A stretch of DNA of 64,000 nucleotides from Deltaproteobacteria bacterium (lineage in GTDB: Bacteria > UBA10199 > JACPAL01), in the NCBI GenBank assembly GCA_016180855.1, contig JACPAL010000009.1, positions 1 through 64,000 of the forward strand, given 5' to 3'. The position numbers and the translations under genes were made by a program. Each line of letters opens with the position of its first letter. Position 1 is the first letter of the stretch. The notes below the pieces were generated by a model. That model saw only the letters and a list, made by a program, of their open reading frames with translations. It had not been told where the DNA came from and searched no databases. This document shows positions 63,547 to 64,000 of this stretch, in pieces.

Positions 63547-64000
63547 CCCTTTTTTGAGTGATCACGACTCGATCCCTCCCACTTAAATCTTTTTTAATTT
63601 CCATGAGTGATAGGCAAGGGATCTCTTTGATCAATCTTGCTACCTCTTTCCCCTGATCTTCTCCTATCTCAAGGAGTAGAATTCCTTCCTCTTTAAGAGA
63701 GGGAGGAGCCTCTTGGATGATCTTCTGAATTTGTGTAAGACCGAATGGACCTCCGTTTAGCGCCTGGCGGGGCTCAAAATTTTTGATCTCAGGTTCGAGT
63801 CGATCAATCTCCTCCTCCGCAATATAAGGGGGGTTGGAGAGGATTAAGTCAAATTGCCGATTTTCTGCCTCGAATGTTCTCCACGGAGCGATGTTGGAGA
63901 GTATAAAATCGATTTGGGTCTGGGCCTTGTTTTGGATCACATTGCCCTGCGCGATTTCGAGTGCGGCATCGGAAATATCTGTCGCTGTGATCCGTGCATG
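63533..64000 (-). CDS. prmC: Peptide chain release factor glutamine methyltransferase PrmC, C-terminal part
   Basis: Methylates the GGQ glutamine of release factors. The frame stays open to the window edge: RITATDISDAALEIAQGNV reads as the SAM-binding motif II region. The hallmark LSNPPYI is near the centre, and the C-terminal GRDRVVITQ is typical. About 156 residues are seen, so about 120 N-terminal residues should lie beyond the right edge. It converges on the DUF4215 lipoprotein gene. Confidence 0.93.
   Translation of the reverse strand, partial: HARITATDISDAALEIAQGNVIQNKAQTQIDFILSNIAPWRTFEAENRQFDLILSNPPYIAEEEIDRLEPEIKNFEPRQALNGGPFGLTQIQKIIQEAPPSLKEEGILLLEIGEDQGKEVARLIKEIPCLSLMEIKKDLSGRDRVVITQKRVTLV

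Noticed and set aside
1-64000. tRNA, rRNA, riboswitch or known ncRNA genes
   Set aside because: I looked at the gaps between genes; all are under about 200 bases and none shows a tRNA clover-leaf pattern or a known riboswitch core.

Overview
The window looks like a stretch of chromosome from a Gram-negative bacterium of the deltaproteobacterial kind, possibly an uncultivated lineage (inference). Reasons: lipoproteins with lipoboxes, an AsmA protein, a porin-like outer-membrane protein, DsbD, MurA and MtgA; a 14-repeat Cys-rich DUF4215 protein of a type common in Myxococcota-like genomes; separate PurS/PurQ/PurL subunits; and the rsmD-coaD-aminotransferase and prmC-murA-his neighbourhoods. The genome is very compact: neighbouring genes often overlap by 4 to 26 bases and no gap exceeds about 200 bases. 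I see no rRNA, tRNA, CRISPR array, transposase or prophage.

Layout. 0-7.6 kb: a truncated lipoprotein, an FAD-linked oxidase, an unknown membrane protein, a D-2-hydroxyacid dehydrogenase, an SPL-like radical SAM protein, an epimerase and a deoxyhypusine-synthase homologue. 7.7-10.3 kb: three unknown genes, two of them diverged tandem copies of one membrane-protein family, with a 119-bp palindromic repeat between them. 10.4-21.1 kb: dnaE, hflX, pgsA-like, a metallophosphoesterase, lipB, a zinc-ribbon protein, a diadenylate cyclase, dsbD and folE. 21.1-33.9 kb: a phosphodiesterase, an AAA ATPase with a nuclease-like tail, queF-trmB-aldolase, aminotransferase-coaD-rsmD, rsmE-GDPD-RDD, glutamate dehydrogenase and a Na/Ca antiporter. 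34-38 kb: a 1051-residue metallophosphoesterase of unknown role and a PAP2 phosphatase. 38-44.6 kb: purB-S-Q-L-F. 44.7-56 kb: Fe-alcohol dehydrogenase, SCP2 protein, lipoproteins, AsmA, two coupled unknown proteins, and mtgA with a haem-motif porin and a haem-motif lipoprotein. 56-64 kb: efp, a DnaJ-family protein, hisH-hisB-hisD-murA, the DUF4215 lipoprotein and prmC.

The most notable points are these. purL has lost about 70 bp, including a conserved active-site segment, and is frameshifted. A repeat occurs in inverted orientation at both ends of a 5.2-kb block carrying purB-S-Q-L, and supplies the stop codons of three genes. EF-P has Asn at the tip position that is normally modified, in a genome that also carries a deoxyhypusine-synthase homologue. 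A compact operon combines a cell-wall transglycosylase, a porin with one haem motif, and a lipoprotein with a CX4CH haem-like motif.
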